Positions 24,912-33,454 of a stretch of 58,935 nucleotides of DNA are shown here, piece after piece. The stretch spans positions 1 to 58,935 of the forward strand of contig JAVEDE010000011.1 of NCBI GenBank assembly GCA_030841105.1. Reading direction: 5' to 3'. A program made the translations under genes and the position numbers. The DNA comes from Pyrinomonadaceae bacterium. GTDB lineage: Bacteria > Acidobacteriota > Blastocatellia > Pyrinomonadales > Pyrinomonadaceae. The notes beneath the pieces were generated by a model. It saw nothing but the letters and a program-made list of their open reading frames with translations, was not told where the DNA came from and did not search any database. Every line of letters begins with the position of its first letter. Positions within the stretch are counted from its first letter, which is position 1.

Positions 24912-26576
24912 CAAGTTGCTGTCAGGCGGTGGGTCTGAAGCCGGAGTTGACAGCGAGGGCGGCGGCGTCGCTCTCGGAGTCGGCGGCGGCGGGTCGTCAA
25001 CCGGCGTCGGAGTAGTTCTGGCCGGGGGCGGGGTCGGGTTGCGGCGCGGGGTGGCCGTGGGTGTCGGAGTCGGATCGGGCGCGTCCTCGTCCTGCGGGGC
25101 GTTGCTGTTCCCGGCATCGTCCGGCGTGGGCGTCGTCGCGGGGGGCGTCGTCTCCGGAGTCGGGTTCGGGTTGGTGGTCGCGCCGGTTGCGCCCGTTGAT
25201 GTCTGTCCGCTGGCGGGCGTCGGCGTGCTGGTGACTGGCGTGATGTTACTTTCCCCCGCGCCCGTCGGCGACGCGCCCGGCTGCACGGGCAACGCGTTGG
25301 GATCGGCGGTCAACGGTTGGGAGTTATCGTTGGCGGGAGACGAACCGGAGTTGCGTTGATAGGCGAAGAAGACGCCGAGCAGCGCGATGAGCAGGACGGC
25401 CGCCGGGATCATGATGCGCCACGGGTTGAAACTTGCGGCGGGCGGCGGCGTCTCGAAAAATTCAGGCTCGTCGGCGACATATACTTGCTCGCGCGCATGC
25501 ACGACCGTCGCGTCGTCAGCTTCGGTGCTGGTCGTGGAACGCGTCTCCAACGGAGCGGTCGGCACGACGATGCGATTCGTGTTGCCCGCGCCGAGCTGCG
25601 CGTTCTCGCTCGTCGCCGCTGACGCGCTCGTTTCTGCTTCGGCGGCTGCGTTCGCGAGCGCCTCGGCCAGTTCGCCCGCGCTCTGCTGCCGCTCTTCGGG
25701 CAGTTTCGACAACGCACGCGCGATGACCGCGGCCACCGCGGGCGGCACGTCTTTGCGCTCGTCGAGCACCGAAGGCGGGGCTTCTTGCAGGTGCTTCAAC
25801 ATGATCGCCGTCGCCGACTCGCCCGTGAACGGGACGTGTCCGGCGAACATCTCGTAGAGGATGACGCCGAGACTGTAGATGTCTGAGCGCGCGTCAATGT
25901 CGCTGGCCTGCGAACACTGTTCGGGCGACATGTACTGCGGCGTGCCGATGATCAAATTGGGCGCGGTGAGTTCGGGGTCGTGGCCGTCGGTTTCGAGAAT
26001 TTTGGCGATGCCGAAGTCGAGCACCTTCGCCCAATCGTTGCCGCCCGCCACCTCTTCGAGCATGATGTTGTCGCTCTTGAGATCGCGGTGAACGACGCCC
26101 TCGGCGTGCGCGGCATCGAGCGCGCCGCAGATCTGCTTCGTCACCTCGACGATGCGCGCGAGCGGCAGAGGGCTTTCGCTGCGAATCACTTCCTTGAGCG
26201 TCTTCCCGCGCAGGTATTCCATCACGAGGAAGACGATGCCGTTCTCCGATTCGCCGAAGTCCGTGACGTTCAGGGCGTGCGGGTTCGAGATGCGCGAGGC
26301 AGCTTTGGCTTCGCGTGTGAAGCGCGCCACGATCTTGTCGTCGGCGGCGAGCGAAGGATGTAGCACCTTGATCGCGACGGCCTTCTCCATCAAGATGTGC
26401 GTCGCGCGATAAACCGTGCCCATGCCGCCTTCGCTGATGCGTTCCTCGATGCGGTACTTCCCGGCCAACGTCTGCCCGATCAAAGCGTCGCCCGTCTTGA
26501 CCAGAACCGTGCCGTCAGACGGACATAGAGTGGGCGCGTTCTCGTAAGTCTTCCCGCATTTCGGACATTTTTTCAT
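24906..26576 (-). CDS. Membrane Ser/Thr protein kinase with N-terminal zinc ribbon
   Basis: A 556-residue Hanks-type kinase. It begins with a zinc-ribbon-like motif (C4-x2-C7, C18 in LCPSDG). The kinase domain spans about 35-295, with EGGMGTVYRAT, catalytic Lys in AVAIKVLHP, HRDLKSDN and DFGIAK, and MSPEQ at the activation loop end. A cytoplasmic linker follows, then one membrane helix (IPAAVLLIALLGVFFAY, about 392-410). The outer tail is extremely Pro/Thr/Ser/Ala-rich with no PASTA or other sensor domain. This layout recurs in Acidobacteriota. Signal and substrates are unknown. Its 3' end overlaps lpxK by six bases on the opposite strand. Confidence 0.93.
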   Translation of the reverse strand: MKKCPKCGKTYENAPTLCPSDGTVLVKTGDALIGQTLAGKYRIEERISEGGMGTVYRATHILMEKAVAIKVLHPSLAADDKIVARFTREAKAASRISNPHALNVTDFGESENGIVFLVMEYLRGKTLKEVIRSESPLPLARIVEVTKQICGALDAAHAEGVVHRDLKSDNIMLEEVAGGNDWAKVLDFGIAKILETDGHDPELTAPNLIIGTPQYMSPEQCSQASDIDARSDIYSLGVILYEMFAGHVPFTGESATAIMLKHLQEAPPSVLDERKDVPPAVAAVIARALSKLPEERQQSAGELAEALANAAAEAETSASAATSENAQLGAGNTNRIVVPTAPLETRSTTSTEADDATVVHAREQVYVADEPEFFETPPPAASFNPWRIMIPAAVLLIALLGVFFAYQRNSGSSPANDNSQPLTADPNALPVQPGASPTGAGESNITPVTSTPTPASGQTSTGATGATTNPNPTPETTPPATTPTPDDAGNSNAPQDEDAPDPTPTPTATPRRNPTPPPARTTPTPVDDPPPPTPRATPPPSLSTPASDPPPDSNLS

Positions 26577-26790
26577 TAAACGCTTTCGCCTCGCACAAAC
26601 GATTTCGCAGGGATTTCTTGGATGAAGCGTATCATACCGTTACGGACGACCCAAGCTAAAACTATAACACGCAAAACTGAAGCCACACGCACGGCGACTT
26701 CGCGCCCCGGTTTTTCTTTTAACTTTTCGCTGATCTTAAGTAATCTTGCTCGCGCGCGTAATCAATATACGTTCGGAGGCGACTAAACGT

Positions 26791-28149
26791 TTGGGTAAAG
26801 AACAGCTCATCGTCGTCGGCGGGGTCGCCGCCGGACTCGCGGCGGCCATGCAGGCGCGACGCGTCGCACCCTCACTCTCGATCACCGTGCTTGAGAAGAC
26901 CGCCGACATCTCTTACGGCGCGTGCGGCCTCCCCTACGTCATCTCCGGCCTCATCCCGACGCTCGAACGCCTCGTCCTCCACACGCCCGAATACTTCCGC
27001 GAGCGACACGACATCAACGTCCAACTCAACACGGAGGCGTTAGAGATTCTGCCCGCGCGCTCCGTCGTGCGCGTGAGCGCGAACGGCGAGCGACGCGAGT
27101 TGGGCTTCGACAGTCTCGTGCTGGCGACGGGCGCGGCCGCTGTCTGCCCGCCGCTCGCGGGTCACGACCTCGCGGGCGTCTTCGTCCTGCGCCAACTGCG
27201 CGACGGGCGGCGACTGCTACAGTTCATCGAACAGGTGCGACCGCGCGCGGCCGTCATCGTGGGCGCGGGCTACATCGGCCTTGAGATGGCCGAAGCCTTT
27301 CGCGCGCGTGGACTCGACACGACGCTCGTTGAATCATCCGACATGGTGATGAGCACGCTCGGTGGCGAATTGCGTGATCGGGTGGTTGACGAACTGCGCG
27401 AGCGCGGCGTCGAAGTTGTGCTGGGCGAGCGTGTGGTCGCCTTCGAAGGGCGCGGCGAACAGGTGGCGCGCGTGCTCACGGAGAGCGGGCGCGCGTTCGA
27501 GGCGCAGGTGGTGGTGATCGGAGTCGGCGTCACGCCCGCCGTCCGTGTCGCGAAGGACGCGGGACTTGAGATCGGCGAGAGCGGGGCGATTGCGACCGAC
27601 GCGAACCAGCGCACGAGCGCGGCCAACGTGTTCGCGGCGGGCGATTGCTCGGAGACGCTGCATCGCGTGTCGGGGCATCGCGTCTGGATGCCGCTCGCTC
27701 AACCGGCCGTGCGGCAGGGTTGGGTCGCGGGCGCGAACGCGGCGGGGGCAACGCCCGAAGTGCGTTTCGCGGGCGTCGTCGGCACGAACGCCGTTAAAGT
27801 TTTCGACCTCGAAGTTGCGCGCACGGGCTTGTCGCCGGAAGAGGCGCGGGGCGCGGGCTTCGACGCCTCCGTCATCGAAGACGAATCTTCAACGCGCGCG
27901 GGCTACTATCCGGGCGGCGTGAAAATCCTGACGCGCGTCGTCTACGACAAGAGCGGCCGGCTGCTCGGCGCGCAGATGGTCGGCCGCGAAGGCGTCGCCC
28001 AGCGCATAGACGTGTTCGCCGCCGCCCTCCACGCCAACCTCAAGATCGAAGAACTCAATCAACTCGACCTCGCCTACGCCCCGCCCTTCGCTCCGACCAT
28101 TGACCCGATCCTCCGCGCCACAAGAGAAAGGGATGAGATAAAGGGATGA
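26791..28149 (+). CDS. FAD-dependent pyridine nucleotide-disulfide oxidoreductase (CoA-disulfide reductase/NADH oxidase type)
   Basis: About 452 residues if translation starts at the TTG at 26791, which has a GGAGG ribosome binding site at 26775-26779 and puts the FAD loop (LIVVGGVAAGLAAA) near the N-terminus; a TTG at 26746 would add 15 residues. C45 in SYGACGLPY matches the single active-site Cys of CoA-disulfide reductases and Nox enzymes. A second Rossmann motif, VIVGAGYIGLEMAEA, binds NAD(P)H; AAGDCSE binds FAD; a dimerisation domain closes the protein. The substrate is uncertain (CoA disulfide, polysulfide or O2). The last residues and TGA stop are encoded by GGGATGA repeat units. Confidence 0.9.
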   Translation: MGKEQLIVVGGVAAGLAAAMQARRVAPSLSITVLEKTADISYGACGLPYVISGLIPTLERLVLHTPEYFRERHDINVQLNTEALEILPARSVVRVSANGERRELGFDSLVLATGAAAVCPPLAGHDLAGVFVLRQLRDGRRLLQFIEQVRPRAAVIVGAGYIGLEMAEAFRARGLDTTLVESSDMVMSTLGGELRDRVVDELRERGVEVVLGERVVAFEGRGEQVARVLTESGRAFEAQVVVIGVGVTPAVRVAKDAGLEIGESGAIATDANQRTSAANVFAAGDCSETLHRVSGHRVWMPLAQPAVRQGWVAGANAAGATPEVRFAGVVGTNAVKVFDLEVARTGLSPEEARGAGFDASVIEDESSTRAGYYPGGVKILTRVVYDKSGRLLGAQMVGREGVAQRIDVFAAALHANLKIEELNQLDLAYAPPFAPTIDPILRATRERDEIKG

Positions 28150-28241
28150 GGACGGAGGGATGAAGTATGAATTAAGAGAAGCACTCACTTGCTTGAGCGC
28201 TTTCTTTTATCCCTCATCACACCGCCCTCATCCCTTGTCTT
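28130..28241. repeat. Inverted heptamer array, GGGATGA word
   Basis: The left arm (28130-28164) contains the flavoprotein stop codon. The right arm (28207-28241) carries TCATCCC units and touches the stop of the LecA-like gene. The spacer contains CTTGCTTGAGCG, similar to the array at 13506. Between convergent genes. Confidence 0.82.
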
Positions 28242-29394
28242 AGTTGACCCTGATGCGGACGGCGAAGTTGCCGCCGTTGTCGCTGTAGTCGTCGTCGTTG
28301 ATGGCGAGGATCAGGCGGCCGTCAGTCTGCGCGTTGAAGGTCAGTTGATTGCCGATTAGGAACGGCTGCGAAACCTGACCGCTCGACGCGCGGATGTAAC
28401 CGATGAGCGCGCCCGGCCCGGCGGTCGGCACGGGACGCGTCCCGATGATCGAGCCGAAGCCCGAGGCGCGACCGCCCTGCGGCCCGACTTCCCCGATGCG
28501 GCGACCGGCGATGACCGTCCCGCTCGCCGTGATCGTCACCTGCTCGCCGCTCCGCACTTCGACGCCCGAATCCGTATCGCGCGACGTGCCGGGCACGTTG
28601 ACGCTCACCTCGCGCGGCGCGCCGACGCGACCCGCATCGCCCGTGTCGCGGCTGTCGCCACCACCGCCGGGGAGACGCGAGCGCACCGGGGCGGGCGAAG
28701 TGTTGCGCGTGCCGAACACGTCGTCGTCATACTCCTCGTCGTTGTTGTTGCGCGAGGCCGTATTGTCGCGGCGTCGCGGCGTCAGGTTGCGTTCGGTGCG
28801 CACGTCCACGCTATACGCGCCGCGCGCGTCGGAGTAAGTGCCGCGGTTCGCGGTCAGGTAGAGGCGGCCGTCACGGTCGGCCACGAAGTCGCGCCCGATG
28901 CCGATCTCGATGACGGGCGAATCCGACTCGTTGCCGATCGCGCCGATGAGCACGCCCTCGGCGGCGCGCGGGAGCGGCGCGGTCGGGTCGGTCGAGCGCA
29001 AGCCTCCGGGCGTGATGCGCGAACGCCCGGCGACAATCGTGCCGGTCGCCTTCACGGACACGCGTTCGCCGCGACGCAAATCCACACCGCTGTCAATCCA
29101 GTTGGGTTCGAGGCTGACCTGCACCGTGCGCGACGAGAAGCGCGCCTCGTCGAGCGAGCGGCCTTCGATTTCGACGCGCTCGATCTGGCTCGGCCGGAAG
29201 AACTGCACCTCGCCCTGTTCGGCCGTCGCACCCGTCGTGGTGGTGCTGGTCGCCACGCGCACGGCAAAGCGTCCGCCGATGAAGCCGAGCACTGTTCCGC
29301 GCACGCTGCGCCCGTCGCGCAGATAGATCGTGTCGGCCAGCGCGAGCGGCGCGCACACGATGACGCACAGTAAGGCTAGAATTAGTTTCTTCAT
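28240..29394 (-). CDS. Exported protein with two LecA/PA-I-like domains
   Basis: A 384-residue protein with a signal peptide (MKKLILALLCVIVCAPLALA). A short SH3-like segment (DTIYLRDGRSVRGTVLGF) follows. Two tandem domains resembling the PA-I galactophilic lectin fold come next. The first (about 92-205) has DSGVDLRRGERVSVKATG, VLIGAIG and GRLYLTANRGTYSDARGAYSVDV. The second (about 265-384) has DSGVEVRSGEQVTITASG, ALIGYI and GRLILAINDDDYSDNGGNFAVRI. The ND-x-DN-G pattern of the second copy matches the calcium/sugar loop of LecA, whereas the first copy has lost most of these acids. An acidic, Asn/Arg-rich linker separates them. Sugar binding is an inference. Confidence 0.8.
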   Translation of the reverse strand: MKKLILALLCVIVCAPLALADTIYLRDGRSVRGTVLGFIGGRFAVRVATSTTTTGATAEQGEVQFFRPSQIERVEIEGRSLDEARFSSRTVQVSLEPNWIDSGVDLRRGERVSVKATGTIVAGRSRITPGGLRSTDPTAPLPRAAEGVLIGAIGNESDSPVIEIGIGRDFVADRDGRLYLTANRGTYSDARGAYSVDVRTERNLTPRRRDNTASRNNNDEEYDDDVFGTRNTSPAPVRSRLPGGGGDSRDTGDAGRVGAPREVSVNVPGTSRDTDSGVEVRSGEQVTITASGTVIAGRRIGEVGPQGGRASGFGSIIGTRPVPTAGPGALIGYIRASSGQVSQPFLIGNQLTFNAQTDGRLILAINDDDYSDNGGNFAVRIRVN

Positions 29395-29685
29395 AAGTTT
29401 TGTCCTCTCACATTCGGAATTTTACGAGCGCACTCTGGTGTCCTGCAATTTAAACTCATACCGGGCTACGGCAAACTTAAACTTGCCAGCCACGATTATT
29501 CACGGGAGAAAATTCTCAACGTGGGGGAAAGATGACTTCGACTAAGACAGCTTGGAGGGAATGTGATTTAAAGATTACAACGAAGCGTGGAGGCGGGCAA
29601 GCATGAGGCGTTAAGACGGTGGCGTTAAGACCGTGGCGATCACTAACTACTAAGCCAGTCGGCATCACAGGTAAGGCGATGGCTT
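29395..29685. other. Intergenic region between atpE and the LecA-like gene
   Basis: About 290 bases. It must hold the minus-strand promoter of the LecA-like gene. I see no gene, no heptamer array and no clear promoter. Near 29614-29640 the words AAGACGGTGGCG and AAGACCGTGGCG form a short direct repeat. Confidence 0.35.
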
Positions 29686-29730
29686 AAAAAACTTTCGGGC
29701 GCGCTCCTTTGATGGAACGCGCCCGAAAGT
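29686..29730 (-). terminator. Intrinsic terminator after atpE
   Basis: A perfect 13-bp stem (29691-29703 with 29718-29730), read on the minus strand and followed by six T. Strong. It shows that the atp transcript ends after atpE and does not run into F1 genes. Confidence 0.9.
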
Positions 29731-29758
29731 GTTGTTGTGTGGTGCTGGTCGCCGCGTT

Positions 29759-30082
29759 TTAGCGAACCGCCGCGAAGACGATGACCAGCGTGAAGATGAC
29801 CAGCGTCTCGATGAACGCTAGACCGATGATCATCAAAATCTGGATGCGGCCGCCCGCGCCCGGATTGCGCGCCGTGCCTTCCGCCGCCGCCGCCGCCACG
29901 CGCGACTGGCCGATAGCGCCCAAGCCCGCCGCAATCGCGAAGCCGAAGCCAGCGGCCAGCTTCGCATACTTGGCGACGCTCGATTCGTTGTCCGCCGCGA
30001 CCGACCCGGCCTGCGCGAGCGCGGGCATGGCGGCCATCAGCACGCCGACCACGGCGAAGAATGCCATTCTGAGTTTATTCAT
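29759..30082 (-). CDS. atpE: ATP synthase F0 subunit c
   Basis: About 107 residues. The ATG at 30082 is preferred to the one two codons upstream because it places AAGGAG at normal spacing. The N-terminus looks like a cleavable signal peptide (MNKLRMAFFAVVGVLMAAM, PALAQA), which most c subunits lack. The two helices follow: helix 1 with GAIGQSRVAAAAAEGTARNP and the polar loop, helix 2 with the ion-binding Glu in AFIETLVIF. The Gln in helix 1 and Thr after Glu resemble positions that bind Na+ in sodium-type rings. Last gene of the F0 cluster, 400 bases from atpB and followed by a strong terminator. Confidence 0.92.
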   Translation of the reverse strand: MNKLRMAFFAVVGVLMAAMPALAQAGSVAADNESSVAKYAKLAAGFGFAIAAGLGAIGQSRVAAAAAEGTARNPGAGGRIQILMIIGLAFIETLVIFTLVIVFAAVR

Positions 30083-30088
30083 GTCCAT

Positions 30089-30384
30089 CTCTCCTTTTCA
30101 GAGTCGAATGTCAAAAGAGAAGAAGGTGAACCCCGCCGGACTGTCGAAGCGATCCACGCGCTACTTATGATTTCGCCAACACCCGGTATCCGCCGCCCCT
30201 CTTACAACGGCGCTCCAGCGATGCCGACCTACCGCTCACTTTCAAACAGCGAAAGTTATTATTCTCCGCGTGCCCGTTTCGCCTCTCACCATCCTTAACG
30301 ATTTTCTCCCCCTCCGTGTTTCCAACCTCCCACGTCCCAACGCGTGCGGGCAAGTTCCCCGCACCGCTCAAGACGCTCAACTAC
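30089..30384. other. Intergenic region between atpB and atpE
   Basis: About 300 bases upstream of atpE on the minus strand, unusually long for two F0 genes. It is pyrimidine-rich on the plus strand. Apart from a small CTTTC/GAAAG hairpin near 30238 and the adjoining heptamer array, I see nothing identifiable. It may contain a separate atpE promoter or leader. Confidence 0.35.
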
Positions 30385-30487
30385 AGTGACAAGTGACGAG
30401 TGACAAGTGACAAGTCAAAACAAATGCTTGTCTGTAAACTTATCTATAGTCTCGTCACTCGTCACTCGTCACTTGTCACTCGTCACT
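30385..30487. repeat. Inverted heptamer array, GTGACAA word (atpB-atpE gap)
   Basis: The left arm (30385-30416) is base-for-base the same 32-mer as the left arm at 22227. The right arm (30449-30487) is reverse-complementary with extra GTGACGA units. Spacer 32 bases. Confidence 0.9.
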
Positions 30488-30491
30488 GTTC

Positions 30492-31508
30492 TTATAGCGC
30501 CGGGGCGATGATTTCGTCGCCGTCAATCGGCTGAAGCTCGTGGCCGTGCTCGTCCTCGTGGTCTTCGTGCGGCGCGTGCGAGACTTCGCCGATGTAGATC
30601 ATCGAGAGCAGCGTGAAGATGAACGCCTGCATGACGGATGCGAAGACGCTCAGGATCATCAGCAAGGCCGGGATGACGATGTAAGTCAGGGGCGGATACA
30701 GTCCGGCGATATTTGAGCCGACCTGCTCGTCGCCGAAGATGTTGCCGAAGAGGCGCAAGCCCAGCGAGAGCGGCCGCACGGCGTTACTGATCAACTCGAT
30801 GACGAACATCGCCGGCCCCATGATGAAGAGGATCGCGCCACTGAAATAATGCACGCCCGCGAAGTGGCCGAGGTGTCCCAGCAGGCCGTTCTCTTTGACG
30901 CCGATGTAGTTGTAATAGACGAACGACGTGATGCCGAGCGCGAAGGTGACGGACGTGTGCGCCGTCGGCGGCATGAACATCGGGAATAGCCCCATCAGAT
31001 TCGAGACGAGGATGAGCAGGGCGAAGGTCGCGACGACGGGAAAGTATTTCAAGCCGTGCGGCCCGATGATGTTCTCCACCATGTCGCGCACGGCAAGCAC
31101 GGTCACTTCGAGCGTCTGCTGGCCGCCGCTCGGCTCGTCTTCCGAGAGATACTTGCCCTTGAGAATCCAAATGATGGCGAGCGTGATGAGACACGCGACG
31201 ATGAACATCACCGTGTACCAAGGCACGGCGTTGTCCACTGTGTACGCGCCGAAGACCGCCTCGGCGTCGGTGCCGAACTTGTGAAAGAGCTTGTCCCAGA
31301 CGGGCTTGGTGTAGGCCATCTGGAAATTGTGGATCGGCTCGCCGATGAAATGATTGACCGCCTCGACGAGCGGCGGCGTGTGGTGCGCCGCGGCCTCGCC
31401 GCCCCCGTGAGAGGCGGCCGCCGCCCCGGCGGTCTCGGCGTGCCCGGCCGTAGTCGCGCCGTGCTGTGCCGCCCCTTCCTCGCCATGCCCTTGCAGCAAC
31501 CAGAACAT
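30492..31508 (-). CDS. atpB: ATP synthase F0 subunit a
   Basis: A 338-residue proton channel subunit, longer than the usual 230-290. The conserved core includes the essential Arg in SLGLRLFGNIFGDE, plus FTLLSMIYIGE near the end and several membrane helices. Both termini carry His-rich low-complexity sequence: an N-terminal stretch with GHGEEGAAQHG through HGGGEAAAHH, and a C-terminal HAPHEDHEDEHGHE. The start overlaps the upstream gene's stop by one base (TAATG), so translation is probably coupled. Works with subunit c; subunit b and all F1 genes are outside the window. Confidence 0.94.
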   Translation of the reverse strand: MFWLLQGHGEEGAAQHGATTAGHAETAGAAAASHGGGEAAAHHTPPLVEAVNHFIGEPIHNFQMAYTKPVWDKLFHKFGTDAEAVFGAYTVDNAVPWYTVMFIVACLITLAIIWILKGKYLSEDEPSGGQQTLEVTVLAVRDMVENIIGPHGLKYFPVVATFALLILVSNLMGLFPMFMPPTAHTSVTFALGITSFVYYNYIGVKENGLLGHLGHFAGVHYFSGAILFIMGPAMFVIELISNAVRPLSLGLRLFGNIFGDEQVGSNIAGLYPPLTYIVIPALLMILSVFASVMQAFIFTLLSMIYIGEVSHAPHEDHEDEHGHELQPIDGDEIIAPAL

Positions 31509-31951
31509 TATTTAGTTTCCTCTCGATGTATGATCACGAAATAAGTCTGCATGAAACCTTCCACCAGTGCGGCGACGACGAACGAACAGAGGCCGACGAG
31601 CATAGCCGTGAGAGATGCGATGTCGAGCCAACTGGCGGCGGCGACCGCAGCCGCGACGATGAAGTAGCGCATGATGAAGCGCACGACTTTCAGTTTCGGC
31701 CGCGCACCTGCTTCCGAAGCCAGAGCGAACGCCGCCTCGATGGCCGTCCGCATCCAGTGATGATTCAGCAGCGAGAGCGCGCCGCCGATAAGTAGCCCCG
31801 CCGTCACGCGCCACGACATCCACACCGCGCTTGCGAGGACGGCCAACGCGACCGTCCAGATCATCACGCGGAACAGCCGCTCCGCCATCGCGGACGCATC
31901 AGTGCTTGCCACTTCTTCGCCAAGCGCGCCGCTGTCTGTAATTTCATTCAT
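31508..31951 (-). CDS. atpI: ATP synthase subunit I family protein
   Basis: A 147-residue protein with four hydrophobic segments in the ATP-synt_I pattern (VTAGLLIGGALSLLNHHWM, then RYFIVAAAVAAASWL and LVGLCSFVVAALVEGFM). In other bacteria AtpI helps assemble the c ring or supplies Mg2+; it is not part of the finished enzyme. The position directly before atpB, with a one-base overlap, is typical. Assignment rests on topology and context as much as on sequence. Confidence 0.8.
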   Translation of the reverse strand: MNEITDSGALGEEVASTDASAMAERLFRVMIWTVALAVLASAVWMSWRVTAGLLIGGALSLLNHHWMRTAIEAAFALASEAGARPKLKVVRFIMRYFIVAAAVAAASWLDIASLTAMLVGLCSFVVAALVEGFMQTYFVIIHREETK

Positions 31952-32008
31952 CGTAGAACGCTAGATTCTACATGCTCCGGCGGCGGGCTGTCGAGCGTCG
32001 AAATTTCA

Positions 32009-32224
32009 TCACGTGATCCGCGACATCAGGCGGATGAACTGCATGAAACCGGCCACCGAGCCGAGCACGATCCCGGCCACGATGAGCCACGGACTCGTCC
32101 CCAACCAGCGATCCAAAGCCCACCCCACCAGCAGCCCCGACACGATGGAAAACGCCAGCGACAGCACCGCCCCGTAAACCACGCTGCTCTTGCTGTTCAC
32201 GTTTTGATCGTCTTGCTTTGCCAT
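32009..32224 (-). CDS. AtpZ/AtpI-like small membrane protein
   Basis: A 71-residue protein with a short hydrophilic start and two membrane helices (VLSLAFSIVSGLLVGWALDRWLG, then PWLIVAGIVLGSVAGFMQFIRL). This is the F0F1-ATPase AtpZ/AtpI family layout, with the characteristic GWALDRWLGTSPW hinge. It lies first in the F0 cluster, 57 bases before atpI. Probably an assembly or ion-supply factor for the synthase. Confidence 0.82.
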   Translation of the reverse strand: MAKQDDQNVNSKSSVVYGAVLSLAFSIVSGLLVGWALDRWLGTSPWLIVAGIVLGSVAGFMQFIRLMSRIT

Positions 32225-32230
32225 AATCTT

Positions 32231-32330
32231 AGGTTTCAGATTACAGGTTTCAAGTTGAAGGTTTCAAGTTTCAAGTCTGAATGTTGTTCGGTTCTTTAAC
32301 TTGAAACCTGAAACCTTCAACTTGAACCTA
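32231..32330. repeat. Inverted heptamer array, TTTCAAG word
   Basis: Left arm 32231-32276 and right arm 32298-32330 pair over more than 30 bases with one or two differences; a shared TGAAGGT unit occurs in both arms. The radical SAM stop codon (32328-32330) is the end of the right arm. Confidence 0.85.
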
Positions 32331-33449
32331 CCATCTGCCGCGCGTTGCGTAGTTCTTCGGCAACTCGTAGAGGAGTGCGCGGCGCGAGTGGCGCATGGAG
32401 TCGTGGATGAAGCAGACGTGCGTGCACCAGCAGGTTTTGCCGCCGTCAATCGCGGCGAGTTCCGCCCCGCGGCGTTCGTCGTTCCAGAGCGCGCCGAAGT
32501 CGTAATCGTAGTCGGCGAGCGTGGCGAACTTTTCGCGCAACTCGCAGGCGCGCACGTCGCCGTTGTAATCAATGACGGCCGTCGTCTCGCCCGCCGTGCA
32601 GGGGAAAGCCCAAGGGGTCTGGCGGTCGAAGTTGGCGAGTTGCGTGCGATAGTGCGTCGTGATCGCGCCGACGTAGGCGATGGATTTAACGAAGCGCGTG
32701 GTCGCCTCGTCGGCGGCGAACATGCGTTCGCCGTAACGCTTCGTCAGAGCCGCGACGCGTGCGTACATCTCCGGCAAGACTGCGGGCGGCACTTGCTTGA
32801 TCGTCGCGCCCGCTTTGGTCTCGCCGCGGATGAGGTTGAAGTAGTGACCGTCGAGTTGGAAATTGTCCCAGAGGTAGACGGAGAGTTGTTCGACCTCCGT
32901 GTAGTTCTCCGCGCAGACGACGGTGTTGACGTTGAGACGGAAGCGCGCGCCGTACTTCTCTTTCAGCGGATAGAGCGCGCGGATGCAGTCGAGCGTCTTC
33001 TCCCAGTTGCCGGGCACGCCGCGGATGCGGTCGTGCGTCGCGCCGTAGCCGTCGAGCGCGACGTTGAGATAGAGATCAATGTCTGGGTTGTCGCCGAGCG
33101 CGCGGCTGACCGCTTCAAAGACGTGCGCCTTGATGATCGCGTTCGTCGGGATGATGACGCGGCGCACGCCGTTGTTCGTCACGAAGAGGTTGATGATGTC
33201 GTTCAAGTCGCGCCGGAGCGTCGGCTCGCCGCCGGAGAGCCAGAGGTCTGTGATGGGCGGCATCGTCTGCGAGACTCGCTCGATCTGCGCGAACGTCATG
33301 TCGCCCGGCTGGTTCAACTCGTCCCAGTAGAAGCAGGTCGCGCACTTGGCGTTGCAGCGCGAGGTGACGAACAGGATCACCGTGCCGAGACGACGTTCGC
33401 GTTCGGTCGAGCGGAGCAACTGAAAAAGTTTGACTGCTTTGTTCGACAT
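32328..33449 (-). CDS. Radical SAM protein with SPASM-like C-terminus
   Basis: A 373-residue radical SAM enzyme. C32-x3-C36-x2-C39 (SRCNAKCATCFYW) binds the SAM-cleaving 4Fe-4S cluster, and LSGGEPTLR is the GGEP motif. The C-terminus has a Cys after FP, a second in GDVRACELREKF and a CWCTHVC cluster. These are likely ligands of an auxiliary cluster in the manner of SPASM/Twitch domains. The reaction is unknown. Its start lies five bases from the end of the glycosyltransferase gene, so the two are co-transcribed and probably act in one pathway, perhaps on a surface lipid or glycan. ATG at 33449. Confidence 0.88.
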   Translation of the reverse strand: MSNKAVKLFQLLRSTERERRLGTVILFVTSRCNAKCATCFYWDELNQPGDMTFAQIERVSQTMPPITDLWLSGGEPTLRRDLNDIINLFVTNNGVRRVIIPTNAIIKAHVFEAVSRALGDNPDIDLYLNVALDGYGATHDRIRGVPGNWEKTLDCIRALYPLKEKYGARFRLNVNTVVCAENYTEVEQLSVYLWDNFQLDGHYFNLIRGETKAGATIKQVPPAVLPEMYARVAALTKRYGERMFAADEATTRFVKSIAYVGAITTHYRTQLANFDRQTPWAFPCTAGETTAVIDYNGDVRACELREKFATLADYDYDFGALWNDERRGAELAAIDGGKTCWCTHVCFIHDSMRHSRRALLYELPKNYATRGRW

Positions 33450-33454
33450 GATGT

